Assembly (NCBI GenBank): GCA_020633315.1
Contig: JACKDV010000023.1
Coordinates: 1-64,000 of the forward strand
Origin: Myxococcales bacterium
GTDB lineage: Bacteria; Myxococcota_A; Polyangia; Nannocystales; Nannocystaceae
Direction: 5' to 3'
Length of the DNA stretch: 64,000 nt
The translations under genes were made by a program, and so were the position numbers. Shown in pieces: positions 16,101-24,305 of the stretch. Each line of letters starts with the position of its first letter. Position 1 is the stretch's first letter. The notes under the pieces were generated by a model that was not told the origin of the DNA, made no database searches, and saw only the letters and a program-made list of their open reading frames with translations.

Positions 16101-16204
16101 GCGACTCGGAGCTCACCGGCGCGGCCCAGCCTCGCGCGTGGAAGCGAACGCGGTCCGTCGCGCGCTCGCGCGATGGCGTTCGACCGCGTCGCCCGGCGCG
16201 GCGC

Positions 16205-17032
16205 TCAGCGGAACATGTTGCGGACCCACGCGCCCGCCCAGCGCAGGAACGCCACGCCCAGGTCGGGCGAGCCGTCGCCCCAGTCCACGCCGCCGTGGTC
16301 GGCGTCGAGGGGCCGGTCGACCTCGCGCATCAGCGGGCTGCGCTTGGACATCGCCGCCGTGCGCTCGGCGGCCCGACGCTCGCGCTCGAGCTCCTCGTCG
16401 TGGCGCTGCCGGGCGAGCATCATGCCGCCGCTGCGCACGAAGGCCAGCACGTCCTCGAGCTCGCCCGCATCGAAGAACGAGCCGTGCTTGCGACACTCGT
16501 CCACGATCACCCCGGAGATCCGCGCGAAGTTGCGGCGGGCCATCGTCTCGCCGCACACCGAGCAGGGCCGGTAGACCACCGCGCCGGTCATCGACAGCTC
16601 GCGCCGCTTGACCCGGCCGCTCGCGCCCAGCGCGGTGCTCTGCTGCGCGGCCGAGGCGAGCATGGCATCGAGGGTCTCGGCGTCCACCCACACCCCGCCG
16701 CAGGAGCGGCAGCCGTACACCGCCCAGCCCTGCGGATGCGAGGGCGTGGGCTGCAGGCGATACGACTCCATCGCGCCGTCGGGGCAGGCCGGGCAGGCGT
16801 GGGCCACCGGGCTCGACACCGCCTGCGCCAGCGGGTCGCCGCACTGCGGGCAGTACGACGCGCCCCCGCTCACCAGCGCGGCGCAGGCCGAGCAGCGCAC
16901 CGCCGTGCGGGGATCGGGGGTCCCCATCGGAACGATCGGCCCGCCACAGAACTCGCAGGCCCGTGATCGAGGGTTGCTGCACGGCCCCCCGCACGAGGGA
17001 CAGTGGAAGATCCTCGCCTGCGGCCCCGCCAT
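16205..17032 (-). CDS. Zinc-ribbon / TFIIB-type zinc finger protein
   Basis: This 275-aa cytoplasmic protein is built from CxxC knuckles. CPSCGGPCSN and CEFCGG come first, then CSACAALVSGGASYCPQCG, then the zf-TFIIB-like CPACPDG...CRSCGGVWVD unit and CSVCGETMARRNFARISG with HGSFFDAGEL. A charged helical region (ARQRHDEELERERRAAERTA) and an aromatic tail (FLRWAGAWVRNMF) follow. A role in nucleic-acid or protein binding is possible but not shown. ATG 17032 follows TGC-TACTCT (17048-17040) by 7 nt. Confidence 0.75.
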   Translation of the reverse strand: MAGPQARIFHCPSCGGPCSNPRSRACEFCGGPIVPMGTPDPRTAVRCSACAALVSGGASYCPQCGDPLAQAVSSPVAHACPACPDGAMESYRLQPTPSHPQGWAVYGCRSCGGVWVDAETLDAMLASAAQQSTALGASGRVKRRELSMTGAVVYRPCSVCGETMARRNFARISGVIVDECRKHGSFFDAGELEDVLAFVRSGGMMLARQRHDEELERERRAAERTAAMSKRSPLMREVDRPLDADHGGVDWGDGSPDLGVAFLRWAGAWVRNMFR

Positions 17033-17144
17033 CGAGCTCAGAGTAGCAGGACCTCGGTGCGCGCCACGCATGGGCCGGCCAACGCCTCGGCCTCCGGGCG
17101 CATTCCCGCTCCCGGCCGAGCCCTCGCGTCTGCGGGCCCGAAGG

Positions 17145-17173
17145 TTGACCCGCCCTCGGCCATCTGGAACGCT
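17145..17173 (+). promoter_or_regulatory. Promoter of the Asp-Pro repeat lipoprotein
   Basis: TTGACC (17145-17150), 17-nt spacer, AACGCT (17168-17173), then 6 nt to the ATG at 17180. This is one of the clearest near-leaderless promoters in the window. Confidence 0.55.
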
Positions 17174-17179
17174 GAGCGC

Positions 17180-17977
17180 ATGATTGGCTTGAAGTTGGGT
17201 CGACTCGTTGGGCCCTCGCTCGTGGGCGGCTCCATGGTGGTCACGGGGTGTGCCGATCGCGCCTATGACTTCGGGGACTCGGGCAGCTTCGATCCCGATC
17301 CCACCAGCGATCCCGATCCCACCAGCGATCCCGATCCCACCAGCGATCCCGATCCCACGGGCGATCCTCCGCCTCCGCCGCCGGGCATCCCGGGCCCGCC
17401 GCAGCTGCTCGACGCTCGCTTCGCCGACAACCAGACGCTGCAGCTCACCTTCACCGAGGCCATCGCGCCCACCCAGGCGGTCGACCCCCAGCAGTTCCGG
17501 CTGAGCGCCGCCTTCGGGGCCGACGATCCCGAGTACTACTTCTTCGGCACCTTCTACCAAGAGGTGGGGCAGTTCAACGGCTCGCAGGACGACTGCGAGG
17601 AGTACTGCTACGAGTACTGCGACGGCGACTACTGCTACGAGCAGTGCTGGGACTACTGCTACGCGCCGCCCGGGCCCCCGGTGCGGGTGGTGGCGATCAC
17701 CCAGCTGCCCGAGCTGCCCGAGGTGCTGCTGCTCACCCTCGACAACGGCATCGGCTCGCGGGTGTGCGAGACCCTCGAGCAGCAGCCGCCCTTCTTCGTG
17801 GCCGACCTGTTCATCCACTACACCGCCTCGGGCTCGGCTCCGGTCACCGACGGCCAGGGCGAGCGGCTCGCCTCGATCTCCGAGCAGTGGGCCCTGGAGC
17901 GCGACGGCGAGTTCCTCTACGTGGAAGGCTTCTTCCCGTACATGAGCCCCATGCTGCCGATCCCCTGTCCCTTCTGA
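17180..17977 (+). CDS. Lipoprotein with DPDPTS repeats and Cys/Tyr-rich segment
   Basis: This 265-aa product has a lipoprotein signal ending VVTGC. Next come four 18-bp repeats encoding DPDPTS and a proline run, forming a spacer from the membrane. The domain after it begins like an Ig-like or cadherin-type segment (PQLLDARFADNQTLQLTFTE). It contains an unusual Cys/Tyr-rich stretch (CEEYCYEYCDGDYCYEQCWD) that may form disulphides or bind metal. It is probably an outer-surface protein; no family was recognised. The start is fixed by the promoter 6 nt upstream. Confidence 0.7.
   Translation: MIGLKLGRLVGPSLVGGSMVVTGCADRAYDFGDSGSFDPDPTSDPDPTSDPDPTSDPDPTGDPPPPPPGIPGPPQLLDARFADNQTLQLTFTEAIAPTQAVDPQQFRLSAAFGADDPEYYFFGTFYQEVGQFNGSQDDCEEYCYEYCDGDYCYEQCWDYCYAPPGPPVRVVAITQLPELPEVLLLTLDNGIGSRVCETLEQQPPFFVADLFIHYTASGSAPVTDGQGERLASISEQWALERDGEFLYVEGFFPYMSPMLPIPCPF
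17291..17362 (+). repeat. Four 18-bp in-frame repeats
   Basis: Copies at 17291-17308, 17309-17326, 17327-17344 and 17345-17362 (the last with a change near its end) encode DPDPTS units in the lipoprotein spacer. The period keeps the reading frame. Confidence 0.88.
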
Positions 17978-18039
17978 GCCGCGGGGGGCCCCCTGCGGGG
18001 CCCTGGGTGGTGGCGCGCGAAGGCGGCCAGGGGCGGGGC

Positions 18040-18068
18040 GTGACCCCGCGCGAGGGCGATGGTAGCGT
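18040..18068 (+). promoter_or_regulatory. Promoter of the phosphoesterase gene
   Basis: GTGACC (18040-18045), 17-nt spacer, TAGCGT (18063-18068), then 9 nt including GGGGAGG before the ATG at 18078. Confidence 0.45.
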
Positions 18069-18077
18069 GCGGGGAGG

Positions 18078-18944
18078 ATGCCTCGGAGCCCATGGTGGGG
18101 CCGCAAGGTCGCCCGGCTGCCCGAACGCGGCACGTTGATCGTCTCGACCGATCTCCAGGGCAATTACGAGGACTACTACGCCCTCAAGCAGATCTACGCC
18201 GACGAGGAGGAGCGGGGCAACGAGCCCGTGCTGCTGCTGTGCGGCGACCTGGTGCACGGGCCCGGCGAGTACTTCGCCGACCCGGCGCGCTGGCCCGACT
18301 ACCTGGGCACCTTCTACCGCGATCGCTCGGTCGACCTGGTGCTCGACTACGCCGAGTGGATCGACCACGCCAAGACCGTGGCCCTGCTCGGCAACCACGA
18401 GCACGCGCACATCGGCGGGCCCATCGTCAGCAAGTTCCACGGTGACGAGGCCGCGGTGCTCGACATCCGCCTGGGCGACGACGCCCCGCGGGTCCACGAC
18501 CTGTTCCGCAGCTTCCCGCTGATCGCCGTCGCTCCCTGCGGGGCCGTGTTCACCCACGGGGCCCCTCGCGCCACCGAGCCCGACCTCGCGTCGTTCGAGC
18601 GGATCCGCTACGACGGCTACGCCCGCACCGCGATCAACGACATGTACGAGGAGGGCACGCTGGGCGCCCTGCTGTGGGCCCGCTACGCCGAGCCCGAGCA
18701 CGCCCAGGCCCTGCTCGAGGCCGTCCACGAAGGTGAGGGTCGCCATGCCTTCGTCGCCTTCGGCCACGACGTGGTGCGCAGCGGCTACGAGAAGATCGGC
18801 AAGGAGCAGATCTGCGTCTCCACCTCGTTCGGCTGCGAGGACCGCAACAAGACCTACCTACGCCTGGACCTGAGCAAGCGCTACACCTCCGTCGACGACC
18901 TGCGCGAGGGCGAGGAGATCCGCAAGCTCTACCCCAAGGCCTGA
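18078..18944 (+). CDS. Calcineurin-like metallophosphoesterase
   Basis: This 288-aa protein belongs to the Ser/Thr phosphatase-like metallophosphoesterases. The metal-binding motifs appear in order: STDLQGNYEDY (D-x-Q in place of D-x-H), LLCGDLVHGPGEYF, LLGNHEHAHIGG, FTHGAP and AFGHDVVRSG. No signal peptide is visible, so it acts in the cytoplasm. The second residue of the first motif being Gln rather than His is found in some PPP-like enzymes. The stop codon lies on the left edge of the inverted-repeat element that follows. Confidence 0.82.
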   Translation: MPRSPWWGRKVARLPERGTLIVSTDLQGNYEDYYALKQIYADEEERGNEPVLLLCGDLVHGPGEYFADPARWPDYLGTFYRDRSVDLVLDYAEWIDHAKTVALLGNHEHAHIGGPIVSKFHGDEAAVLDIRLGDDAPRVHDLFRSFPLIAVAPCGAVFTHGAPRATEPDLASFERIRYDGYARTAINDMYEEGTLGALLWARYAEPEHAQALLEAVHEGEGRHAFVAFGHDVVRSGYEKIGKEQICVSTSFGCEDRNKTYLRLDLSKRYTSVDDLREGEEIRKLYPKA

Positions 18945-19104
18945 GAGTTTGTGAGTCGATCCCCCACGCCGTCGAAGACCGCCCCCGCGGCCGAGCCCTG
19001 CGTTGCTCGACGCTCGAAATATCCCGAGATGCCTTCGGTCTCGCGCCTTGGTCTCGGCCACGCTGACGGCGTTCGACGACGCGCGGGATCGATTCACAAA
19101 CTCT
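18944..19104. repeat. 161-bp element bounded by 20-bp inverted repeats
   Basis: The arm at 18944-18963 (AGAGTTTGTGAGTCGATCCC) and the arm at 19085-19104 are inverted copies with 19 of 20 bases matching; allowing one mismatch extends them to 23 bp. The interior has smaller inverted segments (GGCCGAG/CTCGGCC) and is AT-richer, with GAAATATC. It lies between convergent genes and codes for nothing convincing. It could be a MITE-like element or a bidirectional terminator structure. Confidence 0.65.
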
Positions 19105-19130
19105 GAGCCGTCGGGCAAGCGAGCTCGGGC

Positions 19131-19691
19131 TCAGGCCGCGTCCGCGATCGCGTCGTCGTGGGTGGTGGTGGCCTCGTCCGAGAGCGTGGGCGTGTCGCGA
19201 TGGGGCGGGCGGGGCAGCAGCGGCGTGGCCCACTGCAAGCCGATGAGCCCGGCCATCAGCACCAGCACCGCGATCGTGCCCAGGCCCAGCCACACCACCT
19301 CGTCGGCCATGCCCTCGGCGCGCAGCAGCCGGTCGAAGGGCGCCTGCGCCACGCGGTCCACCCGGGCCCATGCCTCGTACATGCCGGGCAGCAGCGCCAT
19401 GCGCAGCGCTCCCGCCCCGCCCACCGCGAGCAGGGCCAGGGTGGAGGCCAGCTTGGAGCGCAGCCAGTACGGCGACACCCCGGCCAGCACCACCGCCGCC
19501 ACCAGCGCGATCTCCACGCAGCGCAGGTGCACCGGGGCGAGCACGCGGGTGAGCAGGTTGAGGTCGACCAGCCCGGCCTGGGCCTCGAGCCCCGGCACCA
19601 CCACGAGCTGGACCAGGCTCATCGCCCCGAGGGCGGCGGCCAGAGCGAGGATTCCGAGGCTGGCGGCCAAGCGTCGCACGCCCCTACCCAA
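19131..19691 (-). CDS. Four-helix integral membrane protein (DUF4149-like)
   Basis: This 186-aa protein has four predicted membrane helices: LGILALAAALGAMSLVQLVV, IALVAAVVLAGVSPYWL, LALLAVGGAGALRMAL and LGLGTIAVLVLMAGLIGLQ. A short hydrophilic tail rich in Thr and Asp follows. The pattern resembles small DUF4149-type membrane proteins of unknown role. It starts at ATG 19691 and is divergent from the spermidine-synthase-like gene, with 64 nt between them. Confidence 0.65.
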   Translation of the reverse strand: MGRGVRRLAASLGILALAAALGAMSLVQLVVVPGLEAQAGLVDLNLLTRVLAPVHLRCVEIALVAAVVLAGVSPYWLRSKLASTLALLAVGGAGALRMALLPGMYEAWARVDRVAQAPFDRLLRAEGMADEVVWLGLGTIAVLVLMAGLIGLQWATPLLPRPPHRDTPTLSDEATTTHDDAIADAA

Positions 19692-19720
19692 GCACGAGCG
19701 GCCCCGTCGTCGCCAATTTC

Positions 19721-19749
19721 CTGACGAAGCGGGCCCGTCTCGCTAGGCT
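19721..19749 (+). promoter_or_regulatory. Promoter of the spermidine-synthase-like gene
   Basis: CTGACG (19721-19726), 17-nt spacer, TAGGCT (19744-19749), then 6 nt to the GTG at 19756. Confidence 0.5.
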
Positions 19750-19755
19750 GCGCTC

Positions 19756-20772
19756 GTGAGTCTCGGTCGACGAGCATGGATGCGTAGCGCGGGCGCCGGC
19801 GTGGGGGCGGCCGCGGGCCTGGGGCTGTGGGGCACCTGGGGCGGCCCCGCCTGGCTGGGCGAGCCTCGGGCCGTGGCCTCCCTGGCGCCGCCCGATCGCG
19901 TGCTCGAGGAGGTCGAGTCGCCCTTCAACCACATCGTGGTCGCGCGCAACGGCGACGTGGTGACCATGTACTTCGTGGTCGACGGCGTCTACTACATCGA
20001 GTCGCGCGTCGATCGCAGCCACCCCAAGAGCCTCGACCTCGACTACACCCGCACCATGATGGCCGGCTTCCTCATGCAGCCCCGCCCCACGCGGCTGCTC
20101 ATGATCGGCTTCGGCGGCGGTCAGATCAGCAACTACCTGTTCGAGCGCGTGCCCGGCCTGGAGATCGACGGCGTCGACATCGACCCCGAGGTGATCCGCC
20201 TCGCCCGCAAGTACTTCGACGTGCCCGACGATCCCCGCTACCGCACCCACGCCGCCGACGGCCGGCTATTCGTCGAGCAGGCCGCGACCGAGCCCGGCTG
20301 GGACATGATCCTGCTCGACGCCTTCCGCGGCGTGTTCGTGCCCCTGCACCTCAAGACCCGCGAGTACTACCAGACCCTGCTGGAGCACCTGAGCCCCCAG
20401 GGCGTGGTGGTGGCCAACCTCCACAACGCCACCCCCATGTACAAGCACGATCGCACCACCTTCGCCGACGCCTTCCCCCAGGGCTACTCGTTCCACACCG
20501 AGCGCGGCCGCCAGACCATCTTCGTCGCCTCGGCCGACGCCGAGCGGATGAGCACCTACCAGATGCGGGCCAACGCCGAGCTGGCCCAGCCCGCCTTCGA
20601 CTTCGACCTGCGGGGCCTGGCCGCGCGCTGGTACCTGGGCGAGGACTGGGACCGCGGCGGCGCCCAGGTGCTCCACGACGACTTCACCCCCGAGCAGCTG
20701 CAGCAGGGCATCGAGCGCCACAACGAGAGCTGCCGCGGCGAGGACTGCGAGTACGCGTACCCGACCAAGTGA
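19756..20772 (+). CDS. Spermidine synthase-like protein with Tat-like leader
   Basis: This 338-aa protein has the Rossmann methyltransferase fold of polyamine aminopropyltransferases: GFGGGQISNYLF near residue 117, DGVDIDPEVIRLARKYF, and ILLDAF. The N-terminus has twin arginines and a hydrophobic stretch (RRAWMRSAGAGVGAAAGLG), so it may be exported by Tat or membrane-anchored. That is unusual for a SAM-dependent enzyme. True polyamine synthesis is uncertain; many such proteins in myxobacteria are of unknown function. The start is GTG 19756, set by the promoter 6 nt upstream. Confidence 0.75.
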   Translation: MSLGRRAWMRSAGAGVGAAAGLGLWGTWGGPAWLGEPRAVASLAPPDRVLEEVESPFNHIVVARNGDVVTMYFVVDGVYYIESRVDRSHPKSLDLDYTRTMMAGFLMQPRPTRLLMIGFGGGQISNYLFERVPGLEIDGVDIDPEVIRLARKYFDVPDDPRYRTHAADGRLFVEQAATEPGWDMILLDAFRGVFVPLHLKTREYYQTLLEHLSPQGVVVANLHNATPMYKHDRTTFADAFPQGYSFHTERGRQTIFVASADAERMSTYQMRANAELAQPAFDFDLRGLAARWYLGEDWDRGGAQVLHDDFTPEQLQQGIERHNESCRGEDCEYAYPTK

Positions 20773-20818
20773 CGCGCGCGGGCCAGGGCCCGTCCCCGGA
20801 GCGGAGTCGGGTCGCTCG

Positions 20819-21706
20819 CTACGGCACCGTAGGCCCGAGCTCGACCTCGATGCGGTGGAGCTCCTCGAGCCTCGCCACCCGGTCGATCGTCTCGAACAGC
20901 GCGTCGGGGACCGAGACGATGCCGATCTCGTCGTCGTAGGTGCAGGTGCAGGCGTCGGGCTCGTTGTCGTAGGCGACCGCGAGCAGGCCGGTCGAGCGAT
21001 CGCCGAAGACCTCGCGGACATGGGGCTCGGAGAAGCACAGCTCGTGTAGCCAAGGCTCGTCTGGATCGGGCTCGGCGTGGTCGCCGTACCAGGGCGCGTC
21101 CTCGCGCGCGAACAGCTTCACCCGGCGGACGCGAGCGATCACCTCGCCATTGCGCCACAGCAGCTCGACGGGGCGGCGGGCGGCCGGGATGGCGAGCACG
21201 TCCTCTTCCTCGAGCTCGGGCAGGTGCACGTCGAGCCGTGCCATCGAGCGGAACCCTCCGGCGAGGAGCATGGCCTCGAGCTTCTCGACCCGGGCCGAGA
21301 CCTCGCGGTGGAGCCGGGTGCAGGACTCGAGCTCCTCACCCGCGCCCAGGGCCGTGGCCTCGAAGACCACCTCGGTGCGGGTGACCGACTCGGTGCTCGC
21401 ATCCAGCCAGCGCACGACCATCACGTCCTCGCTCCCCTCGGAGCCGGCCGGGCGCTCCGTGCGAACGCTGACGATCTCGCGCCCGTCCTCGGACACCGCG
21501 GGGAACCCGAGCGTCTCCACGGAGAATGGGCAGACCATCGCGATCGAGCCGAGCCCATCCTCGAAGTCGAGGGGCGACACGGTGATGTGGGGGCCGCGCG
21601 GGACCGCGCCCGAGGGGCTCGTCCCGGGCGCGGGTGCCTCGGCCCGAGCGACCGGGGGTCCTCCCAGCCACGAAGCAGCAACGAGCATCACGGGCAGCCA
21701 GCGCAT
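20819..21706 (-). CDS. Exported protein of unknown function
   Basis: This 295-aa product has a classical signal peptide (MRWLPVMLVAASWLGGPPVA then RAEA). The mature part is acidic, with four cysteines (CPF, CTRLH, CFSE, CTCTY) and no recognised domain. ATG 21706 is chosen because it opens the signal peptide; an open frame extends to 21859 without one. It lies just downstream of the Fic gene on the same strand, separated by 41 nt. Confidence 0.6.
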   Translation of the reverse strand: MRWLPVMLVAASWLGGPPVARAEAPAPGTSPSGAVPRGPHITVSPLDFEDGLGSIAMVCPFSVETLGFPAVSEDGREIVSVRTERPAGSEGSEDVMVVRWLDASTESVTRTEVVFEATALGAGEELESCTRLHREVSARVEKLEAMLLAGGFRSMARLDVHLPELEEEDVLAIPAARRPVELLWRNGEVIARVRRVKLFAREDAPWYGDHAEPDPDEPWLHELCFSEPHVREVFGDRSTGLLAVAYDNEPDACTCTYDDEIGIVSVPDALFETIDRVARLEELHRIEVELGPTVP

Positions 21707-21747
21707 CGGGCCCTCGACGCCCGACGAGCCCCATCGATTCCCTCGCG

Positions 21748-22467
21748 TCACTCCACCGACTTGCCGCTGGCGAGCTCGTGGATGCTGACCAGCTGCTTGG
21801 CGAGGTGCCCCTCGAGGAGAGCCTCCATCTTGGAGACATCGAGCCGGCCCTCCGACCACCGCGCGTCGGCTTCATCGAGGGCGTGGTAGTAGTCGAACTT
21901 GTTGGCGGCGATGCGCTCCGGGATCGTCTCTTGGCCGGGTAGCAGGAAGCCCAGCCGGACGCACAGGACCAGGTAGCTCACCGCCCGCGAGGTGCGACCG
22001 TTGCCATCGCTGAAGGGGTGGATCCAGTTCAGGCGCCACATCACGTACGCCGCGAGGTGGATCGGCGTACAGGACTCCCAGTTGTCGTTGACGTAGTCGC
22101 ACAGGTCGTCGACATGAGCGGCGACGTCCTCGGGAGGCGGGGGCTCGTGGCTGGAGTTGCTGATGCCAATCGTGCCCTTGCGGTAGCCCCCGGCGTCGCT
22201 CTTGAGACCCTGAACGGCATACCGCTGGAGCGACATCATCGTCGAGGGACGAAGGCGAAACCGACCCGCCTCGAGCGATGCCTCGATCGCGTCCAGCATG
22301 GCCGTGGTCTGGAGCAGACCATTGCGTGCCTCGATCCGCGCGACCTCGTCCTCGGTCAGCTCGGGAAGATCTGGAACCTTTCCTTCGACACTGGAGCGCT
22401 CGTCGTTGGCATCGGCGAGCGTGGTGGCACGCTCATTGCCCTCATCTCCTCCTGTTGGCTCGGTCAT
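21748..22467 (-). CDS. Fic-domain protein (toxin of a toxin-antitoxin pair)
   Basis: Fic enzymes transfer AMP from ATP to protein hydroxyls. The 239-aa protein has the complete catalytic motif HPFSDGNGRTSR near residues 149-160 and the preceding VMWRLNWI helix. No inhibitory helix is obvious in the protein itself, so control probably comes from the coupled small upstream protein. The start overlaps the antitoxin stop (ATGA). GC content is visibly lower than in flanking genes, hinting at transfer. The target protein is unknown. Confidence 0.88.
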   Translation of the reverse strand: MTEPTGGDEGNERATTLADANDERSSVEGKVPDLPELTEDEVARIEARNGLLQTTAMLDAIEASLEAGRFRLRPSTMMSLQRYAVQGLKSDAGGYRKGTIGISNSSHEPPPPEDVAAHVDDLCDYVNDNWESCTPIHLAAYVMWRLNWIHPFSDGNGRTSRAVSYLVLCVRLGFLLPGQETIPERIAANKFDYYHALDEADARWSEGRLDVSKMEALLEGHLAKQLVSIHELASGKSVE

Positions 22468-22637
22468 CGCTCTCGAAGCTGCTCTGCCGCAACCTGCTCG
22501 ACCATCTCTCGAGTGACGCGCTCGTTCTCGATGTTTGCATTGCCGAACGCAAAGCTACGTCGCTGTTGCTCGCGCTGCTGGGGAGACATCTCGACCGTAC
22601 GAGCCTTTGCGAGGAGCTTCTGGAGATGGTCGGTCAT
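22464..22637 (-). CDS. Fic-associated antitoxin
   Basis: This 57-aa protein precedes fic and overlaps it by ATGA. It has the arrangement of small Fic partners: a basic helix (LQKLLAKARTVEMSPQQREQ), RRSFAFGNANIENE, then VTREMVEQVA. The NANIENE part is a likely version of the inhibitory (S/T)xxxE(G/N) helix, with Asn at the first position, that blocks the ATP pocket of class I Fic proteins. An inverted repeat over the -10 box lies just upstream. Confidence 0.7.
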   Translation of the reverse strand: MTDHLQKLLAKARTVEMSPQQREQQRRSFAFGNANIENERVTREMVEQVAAEQLRER

Positions 22638-22642
22638 ACGAA

Positions 22643-22668
22643 ACGCTCGGACGGGAGCGAGCGTAGCA
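22643..22668 (-). promoter_or_regulatory. Extended -10 with overlapping palindrome before the Fic operon
   Basis: TGC-TACGCT (22668-22660) lies 22 nt before the antitoxin start. ACGCTCG (22643-22649) and CGAGCGT (22658-22664) form a perfect 7-bp inverted repeat that covers most of the -10. This is a likely operator for autoregulation. Confidence 0.4.
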
Positions 22669-22765
22669 CCACCGTAACCTAGCGGCTCTGGCAAATCGTA
22701 TGAGGTGGCAACATTCGTTACCCCCATCACCTGGCCGCTGCGACAACCGCGCCTCGAATGCCGGG

Positions 22766-24031
22766 TCACTCCACCGCGAAGATCATCCCCGCGGCGCGCA
22801 GCCGACCCAGCAGCAGCTCGCCCATGGCGACGGTCGGCGTGATCACCCCGCCCTCGGAGATCACCGGGTCGATGGCGAGGCAGCGGGCCGACTCGCCGAG
22901 CATGATCGCGGTCGCGCCGTAGCCAGGGTCCTTGTGGCCCTCCACGCGGCCGAAGATCTCCTCCTGCTCGCCGCCGCCGACGGGGCCCTTGGCGAGCAGG
23001 CGCATGGTGAAGTAGCCGGCCTCGCGGGCGGCCTGGTCGGGGCCCTCGCCAGGAGCGGGCAGCACGAAGCGCTGCATGAGCGAGCGGGTGGGACCCAGCG
23101 CCACGGCGACCATGAAGGCCACCAGGCCGCGGGCCACGGCGGCCGCCCGCAGCCGCCCCTTGGGGCCGCGCGGGAAGGTCATGAATTCCTGGTAGCCGAA
23201 CTCCTCGCCGTAGGCGTAGGCCATCAGGGCGTTGCTGCGCCGGACCACGCGGGTGTTGACGGCCGCCATCACGAAGGGTGCGGTCCAGCCCCCGAAGTCG
23301 TCGTCGAAGCCCACGCCGTGGGGGTCGCGACCGTCGGGACCGCGCCGGCCGTCGGCGGGATCGAGGGCGTAGGGATCGAGCAGCAGGCGGCGGGTCTCGG
23401 GATCGTGGCGCGCCGCCTGGGCGATCTCCACCATGCTGGCCACGGTGCCGCCCGAGAACCCGCCCTTGGTCGAGCGCACCGCGAGCTTGACCTGGCGCGC
23501 GGGCACGCCGTGCCGCTTGCGAAAGGCCTGCTGCATCATGAAGGTGCCCAGGTCCGAGGGGATCGAGTCGAAGCCGCAGCAGCACACGATCCGCGCCCCG
23601 GCCTGGTGCGCGGCGTCGTGGTGCCGATCGATCATGGTGCGGATGAAGGGCACCTCGCCGGTGAGGTCGCAGTAGTCGGTGCCCTGGCGCACGCAGGCCG
23701 CGACCAGCTCGGCGCCGTACTTGGCGTAGGGACCCACGGTGGTGCAGACCACGGTGGTCTTGGCCATCAGCGCGTCGAGGGCGGCCGCGTCGAAGCTGTC
23801 GGCGAGCTCGATCGGCAGCTCCCTCGCGGCGGGATCGATGGCCGCCAGCTCGCGCCGCAGCGCCTCGAGCTTGTCGCGGCTGCGGCCGGCCAGGGCCAGG
23901 CGCAGCTCGCCGTCGGCCCGCGTGCGCACCAGGTGCTCGGCCACCAGGCGACCGGTGAAGCCCGTGGCGCCCCACAGCACGATGTCGTAGGGGCGGCTGC
24001 GATCGCGGGGGCGGGGCTCGGCGTCGGTCAT
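22766..24031 (-). CDS. Saccharopine dehydrogenase / trans-acting enoyl reductase family
   Basis: This 421-aa protein has an N-terminal Rossmann motif (DIVLWGATGFTGRLVAEHL) and LALAGRSRDKLEAL, followed by VCTTVGPYAKYGAELV, GTDYCDLTGE and CCGFDSIPSDLG. These are features of saccharopine dehydrogenase-like oxidoreductases, including the mycobacterial trans-acting enoyl reductase. A hydrophobic segment at about residues 300-318 suggests membrane association. NAD(P)H-dependent reduction of a lipid or polyketide intermediate is plausible, but the substrate is unknown. Confidence 0.82.
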   Translation of the reverse strand: MTDAEPRPRDRSRPYDIVLWGATGFTGRLVAEHLVRTRADGELRLALAGRSRDKLEALRRELAAIDPAARELPIELADSFDAAALDALMAKTTVVCTTVGPYAKYGAELVAACVRQGTDYCDLTGEVPFIRTMIDRHHDAAHQAGARIVCCCGFDSIPSDLGTFMMQQAFRKRHGVPARQVKLAVRSTKGGFSGGTVASMVEIAQAARHDPETRRLLLDPYALDPADGRRGPDGRDPHGVGFDDDFGGWTAPFVMAAVNTRVVRRSNALMAYAYGEEFGYQEFMTFPRGPKGRLRAAAVARGLVAFMVAVALGPTRSLMQRFVLPAPGEGPDQAAREAGYFTMRLLAKGPVGGGEQEEIFGRVEGHKDPGYGATAIMLGESARCLAIDPVISEGGVITPTVAMGELLLGRLRAAGMIFAVE

Positions 24032-24305
24032 GGCGACCGCTTCATTGCACGAATCGGGCGCGGGTGCACGGGCCGGCCGCGTCGCCCGCTCGCGCCCTCC
24101 CGCGCGTGACCCCGGGTGGACCTTCGTTCCTCGTCACGTGGCTGCCGTCGCGCTCGCCACGACGCACGCGCGGCGAGCCGTCGCCCTCGTCGATCTCGCA
24201 GCCCGTGCGCGCTCCTCGAGCGCGCGAGTGCAGGGCTTGCCGCCTCGTCCGGCTCACCCCCGCCGGGAGGGAGAGCTAGACCTACGAGACACCCAAGGAG
24301 CCCGC

